From positions 1-16,653 of the forward strand of contig JBDSJC010000288.1 of assembly GCA_039917655.1 (NCBI GenBank): DNA of 16,653 nucleotides, in the 5' to 3' direction. The translations under genes were made by a program, and so were the position numbers. The stretch is from PNKC01 sp039917655. Lineage in GTDB: Bacteria; Chloroflexota; Dehalococcoidia; Tepidiformales; Tepidiformaceae. This document shows positions 1 to 8,000 of this stretch, piece by piece. The notes beneath the pieces were generated by a model. The model had not been told where the DNA came from. It did no database searches and saw nothing but the letters and a program-made list of their open reading frames with translations. Numbering within the stretch: position 1 is the stretch's first letter; every line of letters begins with the position of its first letter.

Positions 1-176
1 AGGCCGTGCGTTCGGGCTTCTTCCAGGTGGATGCACCGATGAAGAAGGACTACTGGCTCCGCGACGATTGCGTGGACGGTGGCGGCGCCGCCGCCGCCGC
101 AGGGCGCGTTACCGTGTCGTTCGACAAAGACCACGTGGACGATTTCAAGCAGAAAATGCCTGACTCGGACGTGTAG
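1..176 (+). CDS. C-terminal fragment of a PRC-barrel/DUF2171-like protein (5' end outside window)
   Basis: The frame is open from position 3 and ends at TAG 174-176, giving the last 57 residues of a protein whose start lies left of the window. The visible part has a segment reading GFFQVDAPMKKDYWL, then an Ala/Gly-rich stretch encoded by repeated GCC codons, then VSFDKDHVDDFK. The order 'hydrophobic FF-V-aP...DYWL, short loop, VtvSvdKDhld' resembles the small beta-rich PRC-barrel/DUF2171-type proteins common in Chloroflexota and Actinomycetota, but I recognise this from memory of the pattern only. The Gly/Ala run looks like an expanded loop. A strong terminator follows 28 bases after the stop, so this gene closes a transcript. 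The function is unknown; a stress-associated or ligand-binding role is only a guess. Confidence 0.6.
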   Translation, partial: AVRSGFFQVDAPMKKDYWLRDDCVDGGGAAAAAGRVTVSFDKDHVDDFKQKMPDSDV

Positions 177-204
177 TCCCGGCAGTTGATCGACCGATGA
201 GAAG

Positions 205-228
205 AGGCCCGCCAACGCGGGCCTTTTT
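205..228 (+). terminator. Intrinsic terminator after the PRC-barrel-like gene
   Basis: A perfect 8-bp stem (AGGCCCGC at 205-212, GCGGGCCT at 217-224) has a 4-base CAAC loop and is followed by a T run ending at 228. It sits 28 bases after the TAG at 174-176. On the opposite strand the bases after the stem are only CTCTTCTC, so it probably works mainly for the + strand. Confidence 0.88.
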
Positions 229-293
229 CGACGTCAGACCCTGGCAGTTGGCAGCACCCGGATTGGCCTCTCCGACGGTAAAGAACTGTGCCT

Positions 294-590
294 CTACCGT
301 GTTGCGCCAGGCTCGTCCCGTGAGGTGGCTAAGGTGTCGAAGCTCGCCAGTTCGCGAATCACATCGCTTGGCAGTTCTTCTTCGGAATCCACGCCGTCAT
401 CGCGGGAAAGCGCTTCTCGGGTGACTTCGGCGCCACCTGGCCAATCGCCGGAGTCTCCATCGCTGTCTTCGACGTTGGCCTCGTCGTTCAAACCGTCGGC
501 GACGAACTCCCTGGTGGCGTGGCGTTCGTTAGGGTCTCGGATGAGATCGCTTTCGATACTGGGTTGGCCGGCTGATTCGTCTCGGGCCAT
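294..590 (-). CDS. Small acidic hydrophilic protein, function unknown (98 aa)
   Basis: This 98-residue protein has no hydrophobic segment and is rich in Asp, Glu, Ser and Arg, so it is probably largely disordered. A central stretch is especially acidic (near NVEDSDGDSGDWPGG, then RDDGVDSEEELPSD). I chose ATG at 590 because a GGAGG (complement of 596-600) lies 5 bases upstream of it. An in-frame GTG at 602 has no such site. The overlapping + strand frame (325-711) is Ser-rich low-complexity, as expected for the complement of an acidic gene. The protein lies 172 bases downstream of the secreted-protein gene on the same strand and could share its transcript. No family was recognised; the gene call rests on the ribosome-binding site and plausible composition. 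Confidence 0.55.
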   Translation of the reverse strand: MARDESAGQPSIESDLIRDPNERHATREFVADGLNDEANVEDSDGDSGDWPGGAEVTREALSRDDGVDSEEELPSDVIRELASFDTLATSRDEPGATR

Positions 591-762
591 TGTGTCCTCC
601 ACCGAGGACGGAGGCGGCGAACTGTCATCGCATAGCCGTCAGGCGTTGCGAATTCATTGCGACGGGGCGGACTCGAGTCTTGAGACGGCCGTGCCACGAT
701 GGCTCGCTTAGAACTGGACGAGCAGATGGTGGGATGAGTAGACGTTCGAAAGGGCGTGGGCG

Positions 763-1281
763 TCAGTCGAGAAAGGCGTCGAAGCGGAGTCCGCGCCGGG
801 CCGATTCGTCGCCGACCTGGACGCCTGTGTTGATCTGCACGCCGTTGATCAGCAGGCCGAGTTGGGTCCCCACTTCGTTGATGCAGCGAGGTTCGTGGCC
901 CTGGCCGCCCGCTGCGTAAAACACGCGATAGCCGCCAGCGGCCAGCGTGTACTCGGAGGGGCCAGGTTGGCCGTCGAAGGTGAGGGTCACCAACGTCTCG
1001 GCGGGCGCTGCGAGGAAGCCGACTGTCAGCAGGCCGAAGATTGCATTCGGCGGCGACGGCACGCCCGGGGAGGGTCCGCAATAACCGGGGCCGTCAGGCG
1101 GAGGAGGGCGGCGCGTAGCCGTCACCGGCGGGGCAGCCGATTCGGCGTCGCGTGCGACAAACGGCAGAGTGGCGCGCTGCGGGAACTCGGACGGCTGGGC
1201 TGAGCCTGGACGAGCGAGCGCCGCCATCGACAACGAAAGCACAACCACGGCCAGCAACACGGACTTCAGCATCTCTGACAT
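763..1281 (-). CDS. Secreted protein of unknown function with signal peptide (172 aa)
   Basis: The protein begins MSEMLKSVLLAVVVLSLSM and continues to a likely signal-peptidase site after Ala-23 or after Ala-28 (GSA before Gln-29). The mature part starts with a linker containing TLPFVAR, a motif type I associate with exported Chloroflexota proteins, followed by a Pro-rich segment. The rest is a compact, probably beta-rich domain with a tract reading AETLVTLTFDGQPGPSEYTL and two Cys residues (GYCGP and EPRCIN) that could form a disulfide. ATG at 1281 is preferred; ATG at 1272 would give a slightly shorter signal peptide, and neither has a good Shine-Dalgarno. The frame stays open upstream to 1479, but that extension is Arg/Cys-rich and would bury the signal peptide. 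The function is unknown; an exported or surface role is inferred from the leader only. Confidence 0.68.
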   Translation of the reverse strand: MSEMLKSVLLAVVVLSLSMAALARPGSAQPSEFPQRATLPFVARDAESAAPPVTATRRPPPPDGPGYCGPSPGVPSPPNAIFGLLTVGFLAAPAETLVTLTFDGQPGPSEYTLAAGGYRVFYAAGGQGHEPRCINEVGTQLGLLINGVQINTGVQVGDESARRGLRFDAFLD

Positions 1282-1699
1282 GGTGGCGGGAAGCGGAGCG
1301 AAGGGACAAGGGCAGTAGCACAGGTGACGATCCTTACAGCGCACAGCCGGGAGACCTCTGCAATGCGGTCGCACCCGTTCGAAACGCAGTCGAGCGGGAC
1401 GGTCCTTTGGCCGGCGATGGAGGCCGATTCCGGCAGACTGCGTCCCGAGGAAGCAGCTGTCCCGGGGCTCCTCCGGCACCGGCTGGCGAAAGAAGAGAGC
1501 GGCTACAGGAAGCGGAAAAGCCGCTCGCGGGTCTCGCCCTGAAAACCGCGGGCAAGGGGTGCCGTGCGGGGCCGCGTTGTTACGTTTTTGAAATGTCTGG
1601 CGCGATCATCCTTTGCACGTCCGTTTGCGTGATGCTGCTAGGTTAACGGAAGCCCTCCGCCAAGGCGGATGAGAGGCTCAGGAGTAAGGAAATCCCGTG
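1282..1699. other. Intergenic region and leader between divergent genes; no gene seen
   Basis: The 418 bases lie between the start of the secreted-protein gene (-) and the 44-codon frame at 1700 (+). Frames here are Arg/Gly/Pro-rich and look non-coding. Visible structure includes AGCGG/CCGCT around an AAAAG loop near 1513-1527, and a perfect TCCGCC-AA-GGCGGA hairpin at 1656-1669 flanked by AGCC (1651-1654) and GGCT. The stretch near 1580-1650 is lower in GC and could hold promoters, but no -35/-10 pair was convincing. Confidence 0.5.
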
Positions 1700-1834
1700 A
1701 TGACTCAAGAACTGCCCCCCCGCATCGCGCAGTCCTGCCTGTTCTGCCTGCTCCCCGTGGATGGGTCCGAAGACGCAGTGACGATTGCTGCTGTGCTGCT
1801 CGCACATCAGACCTGCACCAAGCGCGCCCGCTAA
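1700..1834 (+). CDS. Possible 44-aa ORF with a Usp-like N-terminal motif, or remnant
   Basis: ATG 1700 to TAA 1832-1834 encodes 44 residues. Purine-rich AGGAGTAAGGA at 1680-1690 lies 9 bases before the ATG and could act as the ribosome-binding site. The middle reads LLPVDGSEDAVTIAAVLLA, which resembles the first strand, ATP loop and first helix of universal stress proteins (PVDGSE...A...A..LA). It ends before the rest of that fold. The next gene, 40 bases downstream, is itself a stress-protein homologue with its own complete N-terminus, so this is not its missing start. It may be the decayed start of a second copy, a leader peptide, or a chance frame. The same DNA has weak cobalamin-riboswitch resemblance, described in the findings. 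Confidence 0.33.
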   Translation: MTQELPPRIAQSCLFCLLPVDGSEDAVTIAAVLLAHQTCTKRAR

Positions 1835-1873
1835 CGCGCCCGCATACGCCTCGGCGGCGCATGGAGGAATCCA

Positions 1874-2365
1874 ATGACCACCGCACCCACCTGCATCATT
1901 GCCTACGCCAGCGAGCACGATAAGTATCCTGCCCTCGGCAAGCTGGCGATTGAGACCGCGCAGTCCGCACAAGCGAAGCTGATTCTGTACGATATTGACG
2001 CGGCCACGCTGTTTGCCTCCCCCACGCCCACCGCGTGGAGTGGCGGCGGAACGAAAGATGCGCTGCCGCACATGCTGCTTCCGGAAGACCTGGAAGCAGC
2101 TGGCCGGGGCGCCATCGCCAGCCAGGTGGCCCGTGCCCGTGACGCCGGAGTGGATGCTTACGGCTGGCTGCCCGACACCAAGGGCAGCGACGGACTGGCG
2201 CACTACGCCGACGAAGTAGGCGCAGACCTGATTATGCTGCCGCAGGAGTTCGCCGAACCGGGCCTCTTTGCCCGCCTTCGAGGGGCTTCGGCGAACGCCG
2301 CATTGAAAGAAACGCACCGTCCGATTTTGGTGGTCAACGAGAACGGCGAGTCGAAATACCAGTAG
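1874..2365 (+). CDS. Universal stress protein (UspA-family domain), divergent
   Basis: This 163-residue single-domain protein has the Usp alpha/beta order: an N-terminal strand (CIIAYASE), helix (LAIETAQSAQAKL), strand (LILYDID), a variable middle, helix ASQVARARDAGVDAYGWL, strand ADLIMLPQEF near residue 119, and a C-terminal helix-strand ending ETHRPILVVNENG. Usp proteins are cytoplasmic and many bind ATP. Here the usual DGS after the first strand is absent, and the G-x2-G-x9-G-S/T loop is replaced by a degenerate GLFARLRGASANA stretch, so ATP binding is doubtful. GGAGGA at 1863-1868 lies 5 bases before the ATG and fixes the start. No strong terminator follows; the next gene starts about 200 bases later. 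The stress role is inferred from the family only. Confidence 0.85.
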   Translation: MTTAPTCIIAYASEHDKYPALGKLAIETAQSAQAKLILYDIDAATLFASPTPTAWSGGGTKDALPHMLLPEDLEAAGRGAIASQVARARDAGVDAYGWLPDTKGSDGLAHYADEVGADLIMLPQEFAEPGLFARLRGASANAALKETHRPILVVNENGESKYQ

Positions 2366-2506
2366 CTCTGTCGCAAATGGCGATTGCTGACTGAGCCCCT
2401 TCGCCGGTGTGCGGCCTTAAACGCGCCAAGACCGAAAGAAGTTAATACCCGATTCGCCCCTGCAACAATTCTGCAATGTAGCGCGCCCACCCGTGAGAGG
2501 TGTACC

Positions 2507-2558
2507 GATGGGGCCGCGATCTACTGTGAAGCCGCCCCAGGACGGGGCCATCGAAAGG
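2507..2558 (+). promoter_or_regulatory. Leader with alternative hairpins next to the ribosome-binding site of the 115-aa gene
   Basis: GCCCC (2534-2538) can pair with GGGGC at 2544-2548 over a 5-base loop, or with an upstream GGGGC at 2510-2514. In the first fold GATGG (2507-2511) can also pair with CCATC (2548-2552), closing an outer stem. The presumed Shine-Dalgarno GAAAGG (2553-2558) follows immediately. The pairings are visible in the sequence; a regulatory role is inference. Confidence 0.3.
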
Positions 2559-2568
2559 CATCAACGTC

Positions 2569-2916
2569 ATGGTTGTCTACTCCGCCACGCGAGCACCACA
2601 GACCACGAAACAGGACACGCTATACGCACTTTGGAGCCTGATTCGTTACGCCAGGGAACAGCCTTTCGAAGCCGAAAACGCCGATAGCTGGAAAGAAGCG
2701 ATCTCCGCGTTCGCTGGCCGCATTGAGGGAATGCTGCGGCGGGACGGCGCACCCTACGCGCTGACGAACGCCTGCGACACGCTCATCCGCGACATCAGCC
2801 AGATCGGCGCGCCGACGATTCTCGACGTAATCCACGTGTCCGAGCAGCTGATCCAGATGGAAATGAATGTGGCGCGGATGCGAAACCAGTACGCTGGCGG
2901 AAAGGACGAACTCTAA
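2569..2916 (+). CDS. Conserved-looking hypothetical protein upstream of glgE (115 aa)
   Basis: I do not recognise a family. The 115-residue product lacks a signal peptide or membrane segment and looks mainly alpha-helical: TLYALWSLIRYAREQPF, SWKEAISAFAGRIEGMLRR, YALTNACDTLIRDISQI and a Met-rich helix HVSEQLIQMEMNVARMRNQ. It ends in a charged tail (GGKDEL). ATG 2569 follows GAAAGG by 10 bases. Its TAA (2914-2916) shares its last base with the ATG of the next small gene (TAATG), and that gene in turn overlaps glgE. This placement suggests co-translation with the GlgE pathway, and a role as a regulator or partner of glucan synthesis is possible but unproven. Codon use and composition fit a real gene. 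Confidence 0.72.
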   Translation: MVVYSATRAPQTTKQDTLYALWSLIRYAREQPFEAENADSWKEAISAFAGRIEGMLRRDGAPYALTNACDTLIRDISQIGAPTILDVIHVSEQLIQMEMNVARMRNQYAGGKDEL

Positions 2917-3089
2917 TGGTTGCGAAACCCCCGGCTCGTAAGGCTGAGGCCCTGCGAGGCAAGATCTTCTCCAAGAGCGACCACAGCCATGAGTGGGTGG
3001 TGGACGTTACCACCGGGCGAGTTGCGCGCCGGGAGTGTCCCGGCTGCGCCCCGGACCGGATCGAATCGACGGATTCGCCGCGAGAATGA
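2916..3089 (+). CDS. 57-aa protein with HxH and CPGC motifs, coupled to glgE
   Basis: ATG 2916-2918 overlaps the preceding TAA by one base, and TGA 3087-3089 overlaps the glgE ATG (3086-3088) in an ATGA junction. The 57-residue product has a basic start (Lys/Arg at 4, 8, 9, 14, 16, 20), then HSHEW with His-23 and His-25, a likely beta hairpin VVDVTTGRVARRE, and CPGC at residues 41-44. Two His plus two Cys could bind one zinc ion, but that is inference. The tail is acidic and polar. I recognise no family. The double overlap is the main reason to believe it is translated: with it the + strand run from 2569 to 8388 has no gap. It could be a small nucleic-acid or protein-binding factor, or a translational coupler for glgE. 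Confidence 0.62.
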   Translation: MVAKPPARKAEALRGKIFSKSDHSHEWVVDVTTGRVARRECPGCAPDRIESTDSPRE

Positions 3090-5029
3090 CGGCATCCCAC
3101 CACGGGCGCGCCTACGAATGGCTGCCTCCGCCGGATGGCCCACCGCGCGCGACGATCGAGTTTCTGCCCCCGCGAGACAGCCGCCCGCCGATCAGAGGCA
3201 CCGTCGGCGACATAGTCCAGGTTGAGGCAATCGTCCTTGCCGAGGGCTGGGACCAGCTGGATTGCGCTCTTCTGCATCGTGAGCCAGGCGGAGACTGGCA
3301 GACGAGTCCGATGGCCCCGTTAGAGAACGACCGCTGGAGCGGGAGTTTTCGGCCAGATTCGCTGGGCCGCTACGAGTACACCGTGGAAGCGTGGATCAAC
3401 CGCTACGGGACGTGGCTGGCCGCAGCCGAAAAGCGCGTCTCCGGGAACGCCCTGGCCCGGGTCCACCTGGAGGTAGGCGCCGCCCTGATCGCCGAAGCAT
3501 CGATGACCGCGGGTGGGAATGCAGAACTCGACGCAGCCGCGGCTACCGTCCTCGAACGGGCCCCTGGCGCGGCGATGGAGGCCGCGCGAACCGTGGCGCC
3601 GCTGATGAACAGGGTGCAGCCGCGGGGGCCGGTCACCCGCCATGAGGCCCTCCAGGTGCAGGTTGAGCGCGAGCGTGCGCGACACGGGGCGTGGTACGAA
3701 CTGTTCCCACGCTCATGCGGGCCGGTGGGCACCCATGGGACGTTCGCGGACGCCGAGAAGTGGCTGCCGTACGTTGCCGGAATGGGGTTCGACATCCTCT
3801 ACCTGCCGCCAATCCACCCGATTGGCGTGACGCACCGCAAGGGACGGAACAACTCCCCGATGGCGCGACCGGAAGATCCGGGCAGCCCGTGGGCGATCGG
3901 CTCGGCGGATGGCGGGCATGACGCGATCAACCCGGAATTGGGAACGCTGGCGGACTTTCGGCGATTCGTCGCCCGCGCTGGAGAGCACGGACTGGAGATC
4001 GCGTTGGACCTTGCAATCCAGTGCTCGCCCGACCATCCGTGGCTCAGCCAGCATCCCTCGTGGTTCCGCCACCTTCCGGACGGCTCGGTGGCTTACGCCG
4101 AGAACCCGCCAAAACGGTACGAAGACATCGTCCCGCTGAACTTCGAAAGCATCGACTGGCAGGCGCTCTGGGAGGCCCTCCGAGACATCGTCCTGTTTTG
4201 GGCGGAGGAAGGGATACGCGCCTTCCGCGTCGATAACCCGCACACCAAGCCGTTCGCGTTTTGGGAGTGGCTGATCCGTGAGGTGCAGGCGGCGCACCCG
4301 GACGTCATCTTCCTCGCGGAGGCGTTCACCCGGCCGGAGGTGATGCGCCGGTTGGCGGTGGCCGGCTTCAGCCAGTCCTACACCTACTTCACCTGGCGGA
4401 ACACAGCAGCAGAGATCGTTGATTTCATCACTGCGCTCCAGGCGCCGGGGACGCGCGAGTACCTGCGCCCGAACCTCTGGCCGGCCACGCCGGACCTCCT
4501 CAATGAGTATCTGCAGGAGGGTGGCAAGCCTGCGTTCGCCGTGCGATTCCTGCTGGCGGCAACGTTGGGCGCGAACTACGGCATCTACGGCCCGGCCTTT
4601 GAACTCTACGAATCAAACCCAGCCGCCGCCGGGAGCGAAGAGTATCTGGACTCAGAGAAGTACGAACTGCGAAGCTGGGATGTGACCACAACAGAAAGCC
4701 TTCGGCCGCTGATTGCACGCGTGAACGAACTTCGGCGGGCGCACCCGGCGCTCCTGGACGATCGCTCGCTGACGTTCTGCAAGACGAGCGGTGAGGCATT
4801 GCTGGCCTACGTGAAGGGGGGAGCGGACGATGGCGGGCGCGTGCTGACGATCGTCAACCTCGACCTTGGGAAGGTGACGGAAGGCTGGGTGGAGCTGCCT
4901 GATGGCACGGACGGGGCGATGCAAGGCGAAGTGCTGCTCGCAGGCGGGACGCTACAGTGGATCGGCTCACGGGCGAGCGTCACGCTGGACGATCCCGAAA
5001 TCCCAGCGATCATCGTGACCGTCCAGTGA
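3086..5029 (+). CDS. glgE: Alpha-1,4-glucan:maltose-1-phosphate maltosyltransferase GlgE (EC 2.4.99.16)
   Basis: The 647-aa protein belongs to GH13 subfamily 3. It transfers maltosyl units from alpha-maltose 1-phosphate to the end of an alpha-1,4-glucan in the cytoplasm. A beta-sandwich N-domain (about residues 1-105) includes ENDRWSGSF and YEYTVEAWINRYGTW. A helical insert follows (about 110-185), then the barrel from HGAWYELFPRS. Conserved segments include YLPPIHPIG and FRVDNPHTKPFAFWEW. Asp-383 is the nucleophile, Glu-412 (FLAEAF) the acid/base and Asp-470 (ATPDLLNEYLQ) the third carboxylate; the 383-412 spacing equals that of characterised GlgE. The C-terminal sandwich starts near 575. 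ATG 3086 is chosen because it overlaps the previous stop (ATGA) and lies just before homologous sequence; an in-frame ATG at 2993 would overlap that gene. Its TGA overlaps the next start (GTGA). The neighbouring maltokinase domain makes its substrate. Confidence 0.96.
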   Translation: MTASHHGRAYEWLPPPDGPPRATIEFLPPRDSRPPIRGTVGDIVQVEAIVLAEGWDQLDCALLHREPGGDWQTSPMAPLENDRWSGSFRPDSLGRYEYTVEAWINRYGTWLAAAEKRVSGNALARVHLEVGAALIAEASMTAGGNAELDAAAATVLERAPGAAMEAARTVAPLMNRVQPRGPVTRHEALQVQVERERARHGAWYELFPRSCGPVGTHGTFADAEKWLPYVAGMGFDILYLPPIHPIGVTHRKGRNNSPMARPEDPGSPWAIGSADGGHDAINPELGTLADFRRFVARAGEHGLEIALDLAIQCSPDHPWLSQHPSWFRHLPDGSVAYAENPPKRYEDIVPLNFESIDWQALWEALRDIVLFWAEEGIRAFRVDNPHTKPFAFWEWLIREVQAAHPDVIFLAEAFTRPEVMRRLAVAGFSQSYTYFTWRNTAAEIVDFITALQAPGTREYLRPNLWPATPDLLNEYLQEGGKPAFAVRFLLAATLGANYGIYGPAFELYESNPAAAGSEEYLDSEKYELRSWDVTTTESLRPLIARVNELRRAHPALLDDRSLTFCKTSGEALLAYVKGGADDGGRVLTIVNLDLGKVTEGWVELPDGTDGAMQGEVLLAGGTLQWIGSRASVTLDDPEIPAIIVTVQ

Positions 5030-8000
5030 GAGCAACGGCCTCCCCAACTGGCAAAGCCAAACGATCGAAAGCGCAGAGCGAGGATGGCGACCGCGACCCG
5101 CTCTGGTACGTTGATGCCATCATCTACGAAGTCCACATTCGCGCCTTTTCGGATGGGAACGCGGACGGCATTGGGGACTTCGCAGGGCTGACGAGCAAAC
5201 TGGATTACCTCCAGGAGTTGGGCGTCAACACACTCTGGCTGTTGCCGTTTTACGTCTCGCCGCTGCGCGACGACGGCTACGACATAGCCGACTACCGGCG
5301 GATCCACCCGGACTACGGCACGATGCGCGACTTTCGCCGCTTTCTCGCCGCCGCCCATGCGCGCGGGCTGCGGGTGATCACTGAACTTGTGCTCAATCAC
5401 ACGTCGGACCAGCACGCCTGGTTCCAACGTTCGCGGGAAGCGCCAAAGGGCAGCCCGGCCAGGGACCGCTACGTCTGGAGCGACACCGCGAGCGAGTTTG
5501 CAGGCACGCGCATCATCTTCACGGATTCCGAACGCTCGAACTGGACGTGGGACCCCGTGGCAGGGGCCTACTACTGGCATCGCTTCTACAGTCACCAGCC
5601 GGACCTGAACTTCGACAACCCGAAGGTCCGCGCGGAGATGCTCGAAGTGGTGGATTTCTGGCTGGACGAGGGCGTGGACGGCCTGCGTCTGGACGCCGTC
5701 CCCTACCTCTTCGAACGCGAGGGGACGACCTGCGAGAACCTGCCGGAGACGCACCAGTTCCTCAAGGAGCTACGCCAACACGTGGATTCGCGGTTTCCGG
5801 GGCGGATACTGATCGGCGAAGCGAACCAGTGGCCGGAAGACGCCGCACAGTACTTCGGCGCCGGCGACGAATGTCACATGCTCTTCCACTTCCCGCTGAT
5901 GCCGCGCCTCTTCATGGCGATCAGAATGGAAGACGCGTTCCCGATTATCGACATCCTTGATGTGACGCCCGGGCCACCGGCAGGCGGACGCTGGGCGGTG
6001 TTCCTTCGCAATCATGACGAACTGACGCTGGAGATGGTGACCGACGAAGAGCGAGACCACATGTATCGCGCCTACGCCGAGGACCGGCGGGCGCGGATCA
6101 ACGTTGGTATTCGGCGGCGGCTGGCGCCGCTGCTGGGCGGCGACCGGCGGCGCCTGGAGCTGATGAACGCCATCCTCTTTTCGCTCGAAGGGACGCCGGT
6201 GATCTACTACGGCGACGAGATCGGGATGGGCGACAACATCTACCTCGGCGACCGCGACAGCGTGCGCACACCCATGCAGTGGAGCGCCGACACCAACGCC
6301 GGCTTTTCGCAGGCGAACCCGCAGAAGATGTACCTGCCAGTGAACGTCGGTTCCCAGTACCACTACGAAGCGCTGAATGTGCAGACCCAGCAGGCGCGCG
6401 GGTCGTTGTTGGATTGGACAAAGCGGATCATTGCCCTGCGCCGCCGTCACCGTGCGCTCAGCCGGGGATCCATGCAGATGGTCACCACGGACAACCGCAA
6501 GGTGCTCGCCTTTGTACGCGAATACGAAGGCGAGCGGGTGCTGGTGGTGGCGAACCTGGCACGGTTCGTGCAGGCGGTCCACCTCAATCTTCAGGCGTAC
6601 GCCGGCACGGAGCCGCTGGAACTCTTCGGCCAGGCGCGCTTCCCGATGATCACCGACGCTCCTTACTTCCTTTCGCTGGGCCCGCAAACCTTCTTCTGGT
6701 TCTCACTGCGACGGCACGGCGCCGGCGCAGCGGTCACGCTCCCCGGACACATCGCGGGCGGTGAGCGCCCGCGCCTGGCGGCACGCGACTGGGAGTCGGT
6801 GTTCAGCGCCCACGCAGGCGAAGCCGAAGCGTTGCTGTTGGCCTACATGCGCGGCCAACGGTGGTTCCGCGGCAAGTCCCGCGCGGTGCGCCGCGCGACG
6901 ATCACCGGGGTGATACCGGTCGGTGGCAAGCCTGCGCTCGCGCTCTACGTCATCGTCCAGTTCGAATACGTGCACGGCGAAGCCGACGAGTACGGCATGT
7001 TCGTCACCGGCGTGGGTGAAGAGCGGGCGAGCGAACTGACGCACGCTGCGCCGTCGGCCATCATTGCCGACGTAGTGGTCCCCGGCGGAGTGGTAACGCT
7101 CATAGATGCGCTCGTCCTGCCAGAGGTGGCGCGGAAGCTGCTCTCCTATTTTCGTGGCCGGCGTTCGTTCCCCAGCGATGGCCGCTCGATGAATATCAGG
7201 CCGCTCAAACGGTTGCCGCGGGATGCCGAAAGCTGGACCCCGCGGGTGCACCGCGGCGAGCAGACCAACACTTCGGTGATGTACGCCGACCAGTTGATGC
7301 TCAAGCTGGTGCGGCGGATTGAGCCCGGCATCAACCAGCAGGTGGAACTCGAACGGTTCATCTCGGGGACCAGCTTCGCTCCTCACGCGCCGCAGATCAT
7401 GGGCACGATCGAATTGGATTCGCTGCGTGGCGGGAGCAGCAGCACCGTTGCGATACTCGAAACTCAGGTGACTCACCAGACGGACGGATGGCTCTTCGCG
7501 CTCGACGAACTGACGACATTCCTTGAGGCGGTGGCCCACGGACCAGCACCAACGGCCGACGCCAAGCAAGAAGGCCCCTTCGCGGAGCACGCCGCGCTGT
7601 GGATAGACCTGGCCGGGGTGCTGGGCCAGCGTACTGCCGAGATGCACATCGCGCTGGCCTCGGCCCGCGCCGCGGACCCAGACCTGACGCCGGAGCCGCA
7701 CACCTCGTTCTCGCGCCAGGCCATGGCCCACAACCTGCGGTCGCGGGTGCGCGAAACGTTCTCCCTGTTGCGAGCGGCGGCCTCAGCTTTGGAAGGGCCT
7801 GCGCGGGCCCTCGCCGAACAGGTATTGCATGAAGAGGCGACGATCAAGAGACGGCTTGCGAGCGGCGCGCGGCGGCCGTTCCCCGGTCTGCGGATCCGCT
7901 GTCACGGCGACTACCACCTTTCGCAGATCCTCGTAAACGGCCGCGACGTGGTTGTCATCGACTTCGAAGGCGAGCCGGGGCGGACGCTGGGCGAGCGCCG

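Noticed and set aside
488..1081. 197-codon - strand frame spanning the gap between the secreted and acidic protein genes
   Set aside because: Arg/Pro/Ser-rich, in a different frame from the signal-peptide gene it overlaps, with no start signal.
1643..2317. 224-codon - strand frame over the universal stress protein
   Set aside because: Gly/Arg/Gln-rich antisense frame; the + strand product has Usp fold order and a clear Shine-Dalgarno.
2993..3085. Upstream in-frame ATG for glgE
   Set aside because: It would overlap most of the 57-aa gene and add residues unlike GlgE; ATG 3086 sits in an ATGA coupling junction.
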